Below are positions 41,930 to 53,348 of a stretch of 64,000 nucleotides of DNA, one piece after another. Origin of the DNA: Xiphydria camelus (taxonomy: Eukaryota > Arthropoda > Insecta > Hymenoptera > Xiphydriidae); assembly GCA_963678675.1 (NCBI GenBank), contig OY783199.1, positions 8,254,355 to 8,318,354 on the forward strand, given 5' to 3'. The translations under genes and the position numbers were made by a program. The notes under the pieces were generated by a model that worked only from the letters and a program-made list of their open reading frames with translations, ran no database searches and was not told where the DNA came from. Positions within the stretch are counted from its first letter, which is position 1; each line of letters starts with the position of its first letter.

Positions 41930-42104
41930 CACCTAGCATCAATGATTCTGATCGACCCACTTTAGATGACGATACTTTTATCAAGCCGACCGTAGCTGAA
42001 AGATTTGTGTTTTGCCATGAAGGCTTAATTTGATTGGTGCTTCACGACAAAACAAGAAGTAGCTTCACCGAAAGTTGATCGATCAGAATCATTGACGCTA
42101 GGTG
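41930..42104. mobile_element. CACCTAGC-type MITE, copy 2
   Basis: CACCTAGCATCAATGATTCT and the complement at the right, with TA on both sides (41928-41929, 42105-42106). Shorter interior than copy 1. Confidence 0.87.
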
Positions 42105-42110
42105 TAAACT

Positions 42111-42194
42111 CAGGGACAGAATATCGATATTCGCCGTGAACGCAGCCTTCCTATGTGAAGGCTATGTTCAAAGCGAGCAGATATTCTGTCCCTG
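42111..42194. mobile_element. 84-bp hairpin
   Basis: CAGGGACAGAATATC and GATATTCTGTCCCTG form the arms around a loop that contains a further short palindrome (CCTTCCTATGTGAAGG). It sits in the 100 bp between two MITEs. Confidence 0.7.
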
Positions 42195-42206
42195 GGTGTA
42201 TGTATA

Positions 42207-42444
42207 CTGAGAAAAATAATTAGGTTAAAATGATAAAACGCATCTAGTTAAACACATTTAGTTATTCTAACCAAAATACTGGTCAGTTGAACCAAATATT
42301 TACATAGTTATTCCAACCAAAAGTTTAGTTATTCTAACCAGAAAGTGGTCAGTTTAATCAGTCAGATGTTAGATCCATATTTTACCTAACGGTTGGTTAT
42401 CGTCTCCAGGATTTTGGTTAAATTGACCGAGTTGTTTTTCTTAG
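42207..42444. mobile_element. CTGAGAAAAATAA-type MITE, subfamily 2, copy 3
   Basis: TA-flanked; CTGAGAAAAATAATTAGG at the left, GTTGTTTTTCTTAG at the right. It is in the opposite orientation to 41756-41925 by interior sequence. Confidence 0.78.
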
Positions 42445-42448
42445 TATA

Positions 42449-42672
42449 TACCTAGCATCAACGATTTTGATTGACCCGCTTTGGATGACGGTTCTTCTAT
42501 CGAGTCGATCGTAGCTAAAAGATTCAAGTGAATCTTAGTGTTTTGCCATAAAGGCTAAATTTGATTGGTGCTTCGTGGCAAATCGAAGATCCGCTCGTAC
42601 CGTTCTACTACGGTCGACTCAATGAAGTACCGTTACCCAAAGCAAGTCGATCAGAATCATTGATGCTAGGTG
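42449..42672. mobile_element. CACCTAGC-type MITE, copy 3
   Basis: TACCTAGCATCAACGATTTT at the left and AATCATTGATGCTAGGTG at the right, TA following at 42673-42674. Interior shares the TTTTGCCAT and GGCTAAATTTGATTGGTGCT segments with copies 1 and 2. Confidence 0.83.
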
Positions 42673-42674
42673 TA

Positions 42675-45284
42675 CTTACGCAACGGCGAAGCTTCTCGCA
42701 TTAACGATAACGTTGGTTCGTTAAGGAATAATTATTTTCACGATTATTTAATTACTTTTGCACAACTGCTCGAATTAAATACGTAAGTAGCGTACGCTAG
42801 GAAAAATTTAAATATGAACTTGCAAAAAAGTTTATTAGTCACAAATAGGAATTTATCCAAATCAAAGAGAGCTCCATTTAAACTAAAAAAATGTTTCGCG
42901 AGCCTAATGGAATGTTTATTTACTCCCAAATGTACCTTTTCTCGTTTTAAATGAATTTCTATTCATCCTGAGTACATTTTCTATGCGATTGGTATTCAAA
43001 TAAATCTTTACTTATAATAGATGGAAAAGATTTGCAAGCTTCCGCAATAATACCAGCTACTTCTAATTGCAAGATAAATCGTGATAGCTGCAACGCGGTA
43101 AGTTGCTACCGTTATATCGCGGGTATCGCGTTCCAACTTAGTTCGAAAGCTCAGTCAAGGAGACCCCTGCGCTCCTCGGCGATTCTACTATCGAGCAAAA
43201 GAAACGAAGAATGTTTGAAATCTTCCGGAATGTATAACTATATACGCTGTACTCATTCCTCCACTTATACAAGTCGCTTTGAGACGAATCCCGACTACTC
43301 GCCGCGTATACCAACCCTTATATTATCCATCTACCCTTTACTCGAACTCAAATACGGTGCCGGTTTTAATCCCGGTAATTCGCTCGCATCGCGTGATGGT
43401 TCTACTCTCTGGCAAAGGCGAAGCGTCGAGGAGAGGTAACGAGTTCGGCCCTGAGGCCTCGGTACTCGAAAGAGTTACGATTTCGTGCACACTCCCGACT
43501 CGAAATGGAGAATCACTGTCGATCGCCCGACTCGAGTTCGAACGCACAACGGTTTTCATCGCATTAATTCGATCCCTCGTTGGAGAGAAACGAAGTGTGG
43601 GTGCCTTGGGGAGAAGTTAACGAGTTTACGTTGCATTCGACTAGTTGCATTCCCGTCGATCGAGTCGGCAAGGGAGCAACAACGATGCTGTACAACGGTA
43701 GGAGCGAGCGAATAGTCTTTGATGTATCGTAAATCTAACCGTACTTTAGTTGTTCTGCTTGCTAGTCGTTTTCTGACGAATCTCATCTGGTTTATCTACT
43801 TCGAGAAGAAAAATTAGATTGGATGCAGTTATTGCGCGCGTAATATTTTCTAATAAGTTTGTCTAGAAAAAGGCTAATTTCATAATCTATGGACTTCAAA
43901 TCGAAATCACTTTGGCTTTGAACCTAATTTTTTTACTAACTCTGTACGGACCTTTTAAATATCTTTGAAATTGTGTAAGTATTGGTACACTTACAAAATC
44001 GCGTCGAATTTGTTGGCAGATCAAAAACATTCGTTTAAAATTCGTTTTCGAACACTGGTATACCGCAATGGAAACTCTTCCAGGTCTATTTTAGTATAGA
44101 CACTCGTCTGGGAACTAGAATGTGGCATTAAAAATTGAGCGAGCAATTTCCGATGCACCGAGGCTCATCAATGCAATTATAAATAGCCTCTTCCGAGGCT
44201 GTTATAAAAGAAGCGAAGCACCGTAATATCCGGCGCCCCGAGGTAGATCCCGACTATGTAGAATGAAATGAGATAAAAATAAACGGCACGGCATTTATCG
44301 TACAATAAATTATAAGTTTTAATCAAGGTATAGAGAAATGGAAAGTTTAAAAGCTCGCAAGTGTCGCAAATGATATGCAAGGAAAGCAAATATGTTTTTT
44401 CCTTTTTCAAAAAATTGTCTACAGGAATATTCGTCTCTTTTTTAACTTTTTCTCAATTCTGTCTCAATTTTTTCAATGCCTATCGATTTGCCCTCGAAAA
44501 GTCTAACGCGCTTAGACTTTGTGAAACACAATTAATCACAGTAGTTCAATCCTTCGTCAGTGAGGAACGAAGCGGAGCTACCTCGAGAGGAGCGAGTAAC
44601 AAGTTTACATTACGTTCGATCAGACGCACGCCGATTGCATTGTAGAAAGAAACACAATGCCGTCTTGAAGTAGCCGGAGAAGTATGCGATTAAACTTTGA
44701 TCTGTGTTGTGAAATACTACAGCGATTCCGATTACGCGGTACTCCTTCCATTTACCAGTCGCTTACAGGTCAATCTTATATCTTCCTAATACATGCATTC
44801 GTTTAAATGTATACGTATCCTACTTCAACTCGAACGCGGTGCCCGTTTTAATCGCGGTAATTCGCTCGTGCCACGAGATCCTCATCCGCTGTATAAAGTT
44901 TAGAGGACCTCGGGGAATACTTGGGGAGCTTCCGGGGAATAACCGCGAAAGTAGAATACAGGTCGAACGATATTTCGACTCTGTTCCGCCTTGATGAGCA
45001 AGCGTGGTCTGTTTCGTATTAAAAGAAATTATCGTTGACCCAGGGTTTATAATAAAGGAAAGGACGGTAGAGCCGGCGCCTTGAGTTGATTCATAATTAC
45101 CTCTGAGCATAATGGTAATGAGGGGTTCATATTGCGACCTTCTTCTCTATTGACGATATTGAAACTGTAATCGCAATGATCGTTGTTGCTGAAACGGCAA
45201 TTTTACTGTTGATGCAACAATGATATACGAAGAGATTAGAATAATATATTTTATTATATTGTGCAAACCGTTGCATAACTTACA
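42675..45284. repeat. Stretch with diverged GC-richer repeat blocks, no gene
   Basis: A TTTTAATCSCGGTAATTCGC block occurs at 43363 and 44850 (also 41080 outside). Another block (GAACGAAGYG, GAGTAACRAGTTTACRTT) occurs at about 43575-43660 and 44560-44650. Order is not strictly collinear. Many overlapping frames exist, none recognisable. These could be old tandem duplications or conserved noncoding modules. Confidence 0.45.
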
Positions 45285-45970
45285 CACTGAGAGAAATTTG
45301 ATAGATTATAAAACAATACCAGTAGTTTATTAATATAATAATACGTTTTTGTTTGCCTTAGCAATACGAATTTCTATTTTACCAGAATAAACAGTTATTT
45401 CAATTACATCTATAGTCATTTCAGCAATGTGTATTGCTCTTGTCACACACATTTGGTATTGCTATATTTCCTACTAGTATAGTTTTACCCGGCGTTACCT
45501 AGATTTTGATCAGTTTTGTAAAAGGTTTCTGTAGCGGTATGCAAGCATAGTGTCGCCACACCACTTTTTAAACGATTTTTTATATTCAAGATCAAATTTC
45601 TCGGCTCCTAATTTTCCGATCGGAACCGGTCCAACGCCATCCGATAGGAAATTTTATGGGCTTTCTCATAATATTACTATTCATTTTTTCCGTTACAATC
45701 TGTTGCTTCTATGTCCAACAGATAGCGCTGTTTTTTAAAAGAAGCATGTTTTTACCTGTCACACAGGTGGTAGGTACCGATATAAATAGTAGGTATATAA
45801 AAACACGCGCGCATTCGAACTCAACGTCGTGTCAAAATTTCAAAGCAATCAGTGAAGAACTTTCGGAGATTTAAGATTTTGATCAAACGAACATTTACAT
45901 TTTTATTAATATAGATACTGTATAGTTAACCTATAACTTAAGTTTTAAGTACAATATTAGAGCTATACTA
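45285..45970. other. Single MITE end and possible Helitron-like fragment
   Basis: CACTGAGAGAAATTTG at about 45286 looks like a lone CACNGAGAAAAA-type end. From about 45476, ACCCGGCGTTACC followed by a 400-bp AT-rich body ending near 45890 resembles the Helitron-like segments that begin ACCCGGCGAACTTCG at 5601; only a truncated hairpin is visible. Confidence 0.3.
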
Positions 45971-46130
45971 ATTGGATGCTGTTATGCAAAACAGTGTCAA
46001 CCCACAAAAATTAAAAAATTGAGGTTTTAACGGAATTGCATTGTGTAGAGTTGGTTGAAAATTTTTAAACAACATTTTAAGTAACTTTATTTTTGTGGGT
46101 TGACACTGTTTTGCATAACAGCGTCCAATT
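45971..46130. mobile_element. 160-bp hairpin MITE, ATTGGACGCTG ends
   Basis: ATTGGATGCTGTTATGCAAA and ACAGTGTCAACCCACAAAAA are mirrored at the right, ending CAGCGTCCAATT. Arms of about 42 bp. Related to the 35635 hairpin. Confidence 0.85.
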
Positions 46131-46202
46131 GTGGAGTGCGATCTAAATATATCTCTCAGAGCAAACTAATGCAGCACGATCCGTGTCTGCGTAGACGTAT
46201 CC

Positions 46203-46449
46203 CATCCATTATGGTTTCCTGTAATTTCGTGGTAATATCGACAGCTAAGATACGAACCAAATGGCATCGCTTACGTTTATTTCTTTGATTATTCGAAAAA
46301 AACACAAACGAGCATTGGAACTATATTGAAACATTTATTACTTCAGCCATTATAATGAGATTATTGATATTTCTCGGACCGATAGTTTCATTTGGTTCGG
46401 ATATTCATTGCTGGTATTATCACGAAATTACAAGAAACCATCGTGGACA
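46203..46449. mobile_element. MITE with about 60-bp diverged arms
   Basis: ATGGTTTCCTGTAATTTCGT, GGTAATATCGACAG and ATACGAACCAAATG pair with their complements at 46393-46449. Outer borders are imprecise. Confidence 0.7.
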
Positions 46450-47688
46450 AGGGCGCCTATCGATACGAAATGTGTTATACTGGCCTGTATATTTTTTGTA
46501 TGTACTTATAGAAAGGAAGTACGTATAAAGGTTTAGCCATGGTTTTTATCGAACACTACAGAATAATATTTCTTTTTTTGAAAACGTTTAATTTTATTAT
46601 TTTACTAGAGATTTAACCTTGTAGCTAAACATGACTTATATAAAATTCTTATGTACCTTTTGTACTATGCAGCATAATAAAGATTGCTTTACAAAGTAAC
46701 GATTGATTATTAAAATAGAAATGATATTGTTCCTTCAACGACACAATAAAATTCTACCGTTTACAATGTCCAATATTTCTGCGATATTTAATTATACGTT
46801 CAACGATACTTCTCGTAAACTTTTTCAATGTTCAACGAAGTGGATGTCGAGCAGCCCTCTGCGATGAAACGAGAGAGTCGAGAAACATCGAACGCGGATA
46901 GCATCGACGACCTCTGAAGATTCTTCGAAACGGACGGTAAATAGAGGACGAGTGATTGCAGCGGGACGCGCTTCAAAAACGCAGACGGCGAATCGGGTTA
47001 CAGAACTTACTTAGAAATAAATAGCTCTAAGACTCTCGACGGCTTTTCCGCCAGGCGAGGCGTTTCGTCGAGTCGGATAAACGAAGCCGTCCGTTGGCGA
47101 GGAGACGCGAGGGGAAAATGCGGTTTTGAGAGCGGCAGCTATCTCCCGTGTCTGTCGCGCCGTTGAATTGCAAAAGAATTGCCGGGATGAAAGGTGGAGA
47201 AGAAGGAAAATTAGAAGGATGGAAGAAGATGGATAGGAGCGAGACTTTCGGTAAGAAAGACAGGGAGATCGAGATGAAATAGTCGATCTGCGTTGAATTT
47301 ACATGCATGCGTCGGAGGGCTATTGCTATCGAAATTTAGACAAAAATAGGAAGTAAGTTCAAATTTTTCTGCAAGTGCAAATTAATCTGCACTGGAGAAA
47401 GTTTGCCGAAAGATACTCGACAATTGAATGTTACAGAAATATTGCAAATTGTAATCGGTAGCGATTTCGTTGCACCATAAAGACAAGGTTAGTACCTAGA
47501 ATAATTATTTCTAGAGTGGTAATAATAATTGCTGCCACTGCTTATAGTTTAGTAGTATTTACGGTGCAACTTCCTATTTAATATGAATATTTCATGGATA
47601 TTTAAAAGATATTCGATAATATGTGAATATCCGTATGTAAATTAAACATCTATAAAATATATTCTGCACTACGTATATCGCGTTACTA
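46450..47688. other. Unique stretch
   Basis: AT-rich to 46.8 kb, purine-rich GA-type sequence at 47.1-47.3 kb, then AT-rich. The minus-strand frame at 47027-47308 is unrecognised. Confidence 0.4.
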
Positions 47689-48190
47689 ATGCCAAAAGAT
47701 CATATATGTCATTTTAAGTCGTACACACCACTTTACGCCTTTTTGGCACTGTAAAAGCCAAAAGGGCTTATAACCAAATTTTTTTTCACAACTCATAGAA
47801 ATACATAAAAGGGATCCAAATATGGTGAAATAATAATTTTTAAAATTAAAGGTAAAATGGCGTATAGATTATGGTTGATATGCCATTTTGGAATTGAGTT
47901 TCTTAAAAATCACGAAAACAGGCCATAAGGGTGTATTGATCCTATGTATACAAGTGTAAGCCTAAAATCGATACGCCCTTACAGCATTAGTTTCCGTGAT
48001 TTTTAAGAAACTTAATGCCAAAAGGGCATATCGACCATATCCTATGCGCCTTCTTGCTTTTAAATTTCCAATTTTTTTTTGTTCACTTTATCTATTCGTA
48101 TTTAGACAAATTTGAGTGAATAACAAAAAATTTGTATACGCAATTTTGGCTTTATAAAAATACTTTTTGGTGCATACGACCTTCTTACGT
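47689..48190. mobile_element. MITE with TAATGCCAAAAG ends, copy 2 (inverted)
   Basis: ATGCCAAAAGATCATAT at the left and GCATACGACCTTCTTACGT at the right with TA borders. The complement aligns along its whole length with 11449-11866, including the AAGGGCGTATCGAT modules. The ends are more diverged than in copy 1. Confidence 0.7.
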
Positions 48191-49125
48191 TAGTGACGCA
48201 ATATGGAGAGATCTGATTCTTCAATTTATATGTATATATTTATGAACAAGAATTACCAATTTCAATTTCATTACTAAAATCGTAAAATTCGGCAACATTT
48301 AAAAATTATCAGCACGAATTCAACGACACGATCTTCCCAGAAATTGGTTTTCGATGGTCAGAAAACGCCGCATCCGATACAGACAGCGAGGGCCAAGTTA
48401 CCCAGGATTACGGTACGCGGTTCGATATTGAGTTTAATTCTTGGCTCAAAGTTCGCCCGGTAGTCTTCCCGGAGAGTGCCTAAGCCGACTTGGGATAGTC
48501 TTATTCGGAAGTACGTGAATACCTCTGCCTAGATATCAAGTAAGTTTGAAAGAGGGAAAAGGGGTGGGGCGCAATGAGGGACGTTCTGTCCCATCTCTCG
48601 CGGTATTAATTCGCGAGTGACATGTTTTTTTATGCCGCACGAACGGCAATAGCGCGGTCCCCCCACGAGGCCAGTGGTTCGATAAATTTTATGGAACCGA
48701 AAGAAACAATATTTTCGCTTAGCCGCGCGTAGGCACTCGGGGGGGTAGTTCGATAACTGTACCTGGCCGTGACAGGTGAATCGTAGTTATTCAGTCAGGC
48801 GACACAAGGATTGCTGACTGCCGTATATATCTATACTTGCTTCTTTCGTAATACAGGGTTTACTCGGCCTCGATAATGCGCATATACGTGCTCCTGCCGC
48901 GAACAGGAACGAGCGACGCAGGCTTCTATGACGGATCAGTTTCCTTGACGGAGAGTTGCGACGTGGCTTCGAGTTCATCCGCGTCATGCTTCGACAATTA
49001 ACTTTATTTATTATTGATGCGTACTTATTGCGCACAAATGTTCGGGTCAATAGGCTGCAGCTGCTTTTATGCTGCATTTACGCACTCGTAGCAATTATCG
49101 TATAAGGGTTAGTATATCATGCAGG
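48191..49125. other. Unique stretch
   Basis: No recognised gene; the minus-strand frame at 48787-49077 matches nothing known. Confidence 0.4.
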
Positions 49126-49936
49126 AGGGGAAAGTGGTGTCGGTTGTAACAATAAAAACCTATTTGCGGACACCGCGGTGGTATCAATTGTACCACCTCA
49201 AGGTGTCAATTGTAACACATAACTACGAGTATACTAATGCAGAAATCAACACTAAGTGAGTAACATTATGCAACATGAAAACAAGCAGAAGAATAATCAC
49301 CGTGAGATCTCAAACATCATAATAAAATTAATCATTGTCAATTCAATATTCAGTCGGATGTTCAAGGTCTCGGTTTCACTATTTTGTAGATATGTCTGTT
49401 CTAAAAATGAAAACCTACATGTACCTATAATACCAAATAGTAGCCAAAACCATAATAATTTTATCTTCACCATTTATAAACCAAACTAGAATATAATTTA
49501 GATACTAAGGTGGCCTTTGCAACACGTTACAATTGATGCCACTGTTACTGTTACTTTTGCAACCATTGCCACTTGTTTCAATTACATGTCCATTAAACTT
49601 ACATATAAACAATAAATAAGATTGATACGTACCTCATTTCAAGGTTTGATCTTTGAGTTTTCACATGAAACAATGTGATTTTAAGAAAAACTGTAGTGGA
49701 ACTAGTCGAAACAAAATAACCGTGGACAAAAAATTAACGATTTAGCAATGATTTCAAACAAACAGGTACCTACTGAAAAGCTTATACTGGTGAATGTCCT
49801 CTAGATTTTTTGTCGATGACTTACGACTCGTAAAAATATAGAACGATACATATATTTTAGTTTTTCATCAATAAATAATGCCGCTACAGTCAATGTTACA
49901 AATTGCCCAGCGTTACAATAGACACAACTCTCCCCT
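49126..49936. mobile_element. MITE or decayed element with AGGGGARAGTGGTGTC ends
   Basis: AGGGGAAAGTGGTGTCGGTT at the left is mirrored by a diverged complement at the right, ending GACACAACTCTCCCCT. GTGTCAATTGTAACAC-like words (CAATTGTAAC, GTTACAATTGATGCC) recur in both halves. 811 bp; the frame at 49256-49489 is unrecognised. Confidence 0.6.
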
Positions 49937-50104
49937 ATTTATCTTGATCTTTTAGTTCCTGTCTTGTTACTAAATTTTGAAGGTGTTTTTGAGTACCTGG
50001 TACATAAAATAAATAATAATCTGTCAACTACTCGACATCTTTGTATTAAAGTTTAAGAGAATATCTTGAGCATTAAACGAAAAAAGTTTTTCCATAGATC
50101 AATT

Positions 50105-50128
50105 CCACACACACACACACACACACAC
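50105..50128. repeat. (CA)n microsatellite
   Basis: Uninterrupted CA dinucleotide run of about 24 bp. Confidence 0.95.
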
Positions 50129-50169
50129 AATGGCAGACACAACTTATTAAAATATCCCGCCTCTTTACT

Positions 50170-50275
50170 ACCGGCGGTAGTAGTAATAGCCGATTATGAT
50201 CAGATCTGATGTGTGTGGTCTGACAGTCCTCGGCTAAACTGCTATCACTGGAGGTAGGTAACGAATAAACAGGAC
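50170..50275. mobile_element. GCGGTAGTAGTAAT-type hairpin, copy 1
   Basis: CGGCGGTAGTAGTAATAGCC with GATTATGATCAGA pairs weakly with TCTGACAG and the GCTATCACTGGAGG region. It shares the GTAGTAATRGYCGRTT motif with the three copies downstream. Confidence 0.5.
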
Positions 50276-50339
50276 GATAGGCTGCATTTTTTACTACAGT
50301 TAGCCCACAAATTTTATTTAAAGATGAATATTTTCTGGG

Positions 50340-50533
50340 GCTTTAATGAAACCATATTAAATCGTTGAAAGATTAGCATTTTTCTCTAGCGGTACTAGTA
50401 ATGGTCGGTTGCATTAAGACAGGTAAATGGGTTGGATAGCGCAATTGCCGGTCTGACTGCAACCATCTATTACTACCGCTGCTAAACGAGAATGCTGATC
50501 TTTCAAGAATTTAGTATGCTTTTTATTAAAGCC
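50340..50533. mobile_element. GCGGTAGTAGTAAT-type hairpin, copy 2
   Basis: Clearest member: GGCTTTAATGAAACCATATT, GAAAGATTAGCATT, AGCGGTACTAGTAATGGTCG and GGTTGCA are all mirrored at the right. Arms of about 80 bp, 194 bp total. Confidence 0.8.
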
Positions 50534-50598
50534 GGAAGAAACATGTCGAGCTTTAAATAAATTAGGTGAGTCAATTTTATTAGAATGTACCTACAGAG

Positions 50599-50757
50599 TA
50601 TCGAAGTGTCTTATTTCTTCAACAATGACAGTCGTAATAATAATAGTCAGATGCGATACAATCTGCAGTCTCCTTACTTAACCCGCTTATGTTGCGTCTG
50701 ACTGCGACCGATCATTACTACTAGCACCACCGGTAATGAAGACAGAATACTTCGATA
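50599..50757. mobile_element. GCGGTAGTAGTAAT-type hairpin, copy 3
   Basis: TATCGAAGTGTCTTATTTCT with GTAATAATAATAGTCAGATG pairs with the right half (CGTCTGACTGCGACCGATCA, TTACTACTAGC, CTTCGATA). Confidence 0.65.
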
Positions 50758-50769
50758 CACACACTCTCT

Positions 50770-51144
50770 GTAGGAGAGACCGGGGTAAGGTCGTAACAAA
50801 TTTTTGACGTAATTTGTTCCCTATTTTATTAAAAATGGGAATTAGTTTTTGAGAGTTATATGGTATAGTTTAACGTATCAGGTATAAAGCTTAGGAATAA
50901 AATTGAAGTTATTTAAAAAATTAACGGAGTTATAAAGGAAAATAATAATTTATGCGCGCGTTGTGTGGAAGTTGCCTCACGTTCGGGGCATATTGCATCT
51001 GGCGCTGGCAGGATTGTGCCGATGTTGTAGTACTTTCTATCGATAAGGGGCCAAACTACGACGTAACTAAACCTGTAATTCATCTTCCGCTGGAGGGTTC
51101 CTTGTTAGAAAAAATGGTTGTGTTGCAACTTACCTGTGCTCTAC
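50770..51144. mobile_element. Possible MITE between hairpin copies 3 and 4
   Basis: GTAGGAGAGACCGGGGTAAG and a diverged complement CTTACCTGTGCTCTAC. The GGGGTAAGG words recall the 20059 MITE. The interior frame at 50952-51176 is unrecognised. Weak support. Confidence 0.3.
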
Positions 51145-51240
51145 AACCTGCCCCGTTCTTTCCTTTCTTTCAATAAAATTGACTCGCTGCAGGACTTACT
51201 TAACGCTCGTCATTTCCTCTGACTTGAATAATGCCGTATT

Positions 51241-51395
51241 AAATTCCCGAAAGAGATTAGCATTTTCCTTCAAAGGCAGTAGTAATAAACGGTTGTAGTC
51301 AGATATACAAGCGATATAAGTAGCGAGACTGTCGTTCTGATTCCAACAAAACTATTACTACAACCGCCAGTCAATCGCTATTGCCACTAAAGTAA
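51241..51395. mobile_element. GCGGTAGTAGTAAT-type hairpin, copy 4
   Basis: AAATTCCCGAAAGAGATTAG, GCATTTTCCTTCAAAGGCAG and TAGTAATAAACGGTTGTAGT match the left arm of copy 2; the right side (AACAAAACTATTACTACAAC) is the complement. The outer right end is worn. Confidence 0.6.
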
Positions 51396-52499
51396 ATTAG
51401 CGAGAAATAATTAGCCCACTCCAATTCTCGACTTTTCATCCGCGTTATCCTATACAGACGCTAGATCCGCTTCACATTTACCTACGCATCAAATACCAAT
51501 AAATTTCCCTCTCTCTCACCTCGCATCTTTCCACATTTAGATATCCATCGATTCGATACTTGTCAAACTATAAACCGCAACGATTTCGTCCGACATTCCC
51601 CCCGCGCGAAATTGTAGAAACCCTCCAGATAGTCTCACCCCCATCGCACAGGCTCTCACATAAAGCCGCGGAGTCACGCGGCACGGAAGAGAAAGAGCGA
51701 GTAAGTCTTCCTTAAGTCGGGCAGCCACTTCTGATTTGTCACCACGATCGCGCGGCACTTCCATTCGCAGCGGCGCGATGTGGAAGAGGGATGGGAAGCC
51801 GGGAACGCGACGAGAGCGGGAAGGAGAAAAACGGATACTTTGTATGCGCGGTGGCGAGCCGTAACATGTTTCCTCTATCAGGAGGCCATCTCGCCGACGT
51901 TAGTGGAATGGACCGCCGAGTATATCTTATAATATACTCGCGAGCTCCGCTCGAGCTTATCCTCTCGCTTAGCTTTAAAGGTTTTCGAACGTTCGCTTCG
52001 AGGAGATAGTTTAATTATCGATTCTAGTGTGCGCGCCTCGTGGATTCCAAACTCTTCCGCGTCATCGCCATTGTTGTTTTTACCGGCGAGGAAGCTCTCT
52101 CACTGGAAAGATCAAAGGGGTGGAGGGATGAAGCGACGGAAAAAGGAAGAGAGAGAGAGAGAGAGAGAGAAAAAGAGCGAGCGGAGGTGAAAAAGAAAAG
52201 CGCGATGCAACGTAACAGCATAACCTCTCGGCGAGGGTTTAAGCGCTAGTTAAATTGAGCCTTCGAACCGCGATAAAACGTTCGCGCGCCGCGGTATGAG
52301 CGCGTGTAAATGCGCGCTCGGCACTTCGACCGAGACGTTTCAATTATTTTCAGTCGCGCTTTCCCTTTAAATAATGCGGCGAAACTTTTCGCAACTTCCC
52401 ATTGTCACGGGGCACGGGCGACCCGCTCTCCCTCTCCCTACATATATATTCGGAGTACGAGATAGAGGGACGTTGGGTTGGGAGGAGAGGGAGGGCGGG
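51396..52499. other. GC-rich unique stretch with (GA)n
   Basis: GA tract at 52147-52171. CG-rich. Open frames on both strands do not resemble known proteins. Confidence 0.4.
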
Positions 52500-52504
52500 G
52501 GAGG

Positions 52505-52815
52505 ACGAAGATATATAAACTCCCCCACTCTTCTATAGATTTATACTCCGGGCGAAAACTTAATCCGAAACGTTAGGCAACAACTGCGGCGTTGCTGCTT
52601 CTGGCATCTCGCGCGAGTGTTTAGCCCTCGGAGAACGACGCGCGCGCATCTTCCAGAAAGGCGCGTTCACCGGCTCGCGGCGAAGCGCTTCCGGCTTGCT
52701 GCACCGGGAGGAGACTACGGTACAGTCTCTCTCTCTCCCTCTTTCTCTCTCTCTTTCTCTCTCGCGTTCCGTATCGGTGATAATTAATTATTCGCCGTTT
52801 TCGAGGGTGAGTTTC
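52505..52815 (+). promoter_or_regulatory. Possible promoter and noncoding first exon
   Basis: ATATATAAAC (52511-52520) could be a TATA box. The next 290 bp are CG-rich with a CT-rich run at 52727-52763 and then AGGGTGAGT (52805-52812), a good splice-donor match, with AT-rich DNA beyond it. Together these would fit an untranslated first exon of a host gene reading rightwards. No coding sequence supports this, so it is speculative. Confidence 0.22.
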
Positions 52816-53348
52816 GTGTGTCGCGACTCTTTTCTTTCTTTTTCTCTTCATTTTGGAGGAGACTTCCGCGAATGCGGTAATAAAGTTTCGTTTTGGCGTT
52901 TTTTTCTTTGAGAAATGGAAGCTATACTAAGTAATTTGCCGGTACATTATTTTTCGAGTGAATCGTCCGTTTCAATTTTACTTTAAAAGCGGTGGCAGAG
53001 AAGTATTAACCGTACCGCGCGTTTGCCCGTAGTGACCGTAATGCTTGTGGTCACTGTTATATGTTTATTTTACTTTTGTTACAGTCACGAGTTATCGTGT
53101 ATGTAACTATTTCTTCTATTGACGGGCGATTTATTTCAGTGACAAACTGTAACAGAACATAATTACGTAATTACTGCGTTTTTGTCGCTATTATACCATA
53201 TTTCGGCTTCAATTTAAGAGCATCTTCAGTTTCTTATACGGTATACCATTACTTTTGCGATTAATTTACACTAAATTTGAGATATTTTATTCCTTGTAGC
53301 GTTTCAGTATTTCTAACGGTATTTTATATTCTAATTTTTCTTTTATTA
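52816..53348. other. AT-rich unique stretch
   Basis: No feature recognised. Confidence 0.4.

Noticed and set aside
43032..43786. Cluster of frames up to 135 codons on both strands
   Set aside because: Frames overlap extensively, share peptides with 41 kb and 44.8 kb only through repeated DNA, and show no splice or domain evidence.
50952..51176. 74-codon frame starting MRALCGSCLT
   Set aside because: No recognisable domain, single short frame next to repeats, no splice support; left unannotated as a gene.
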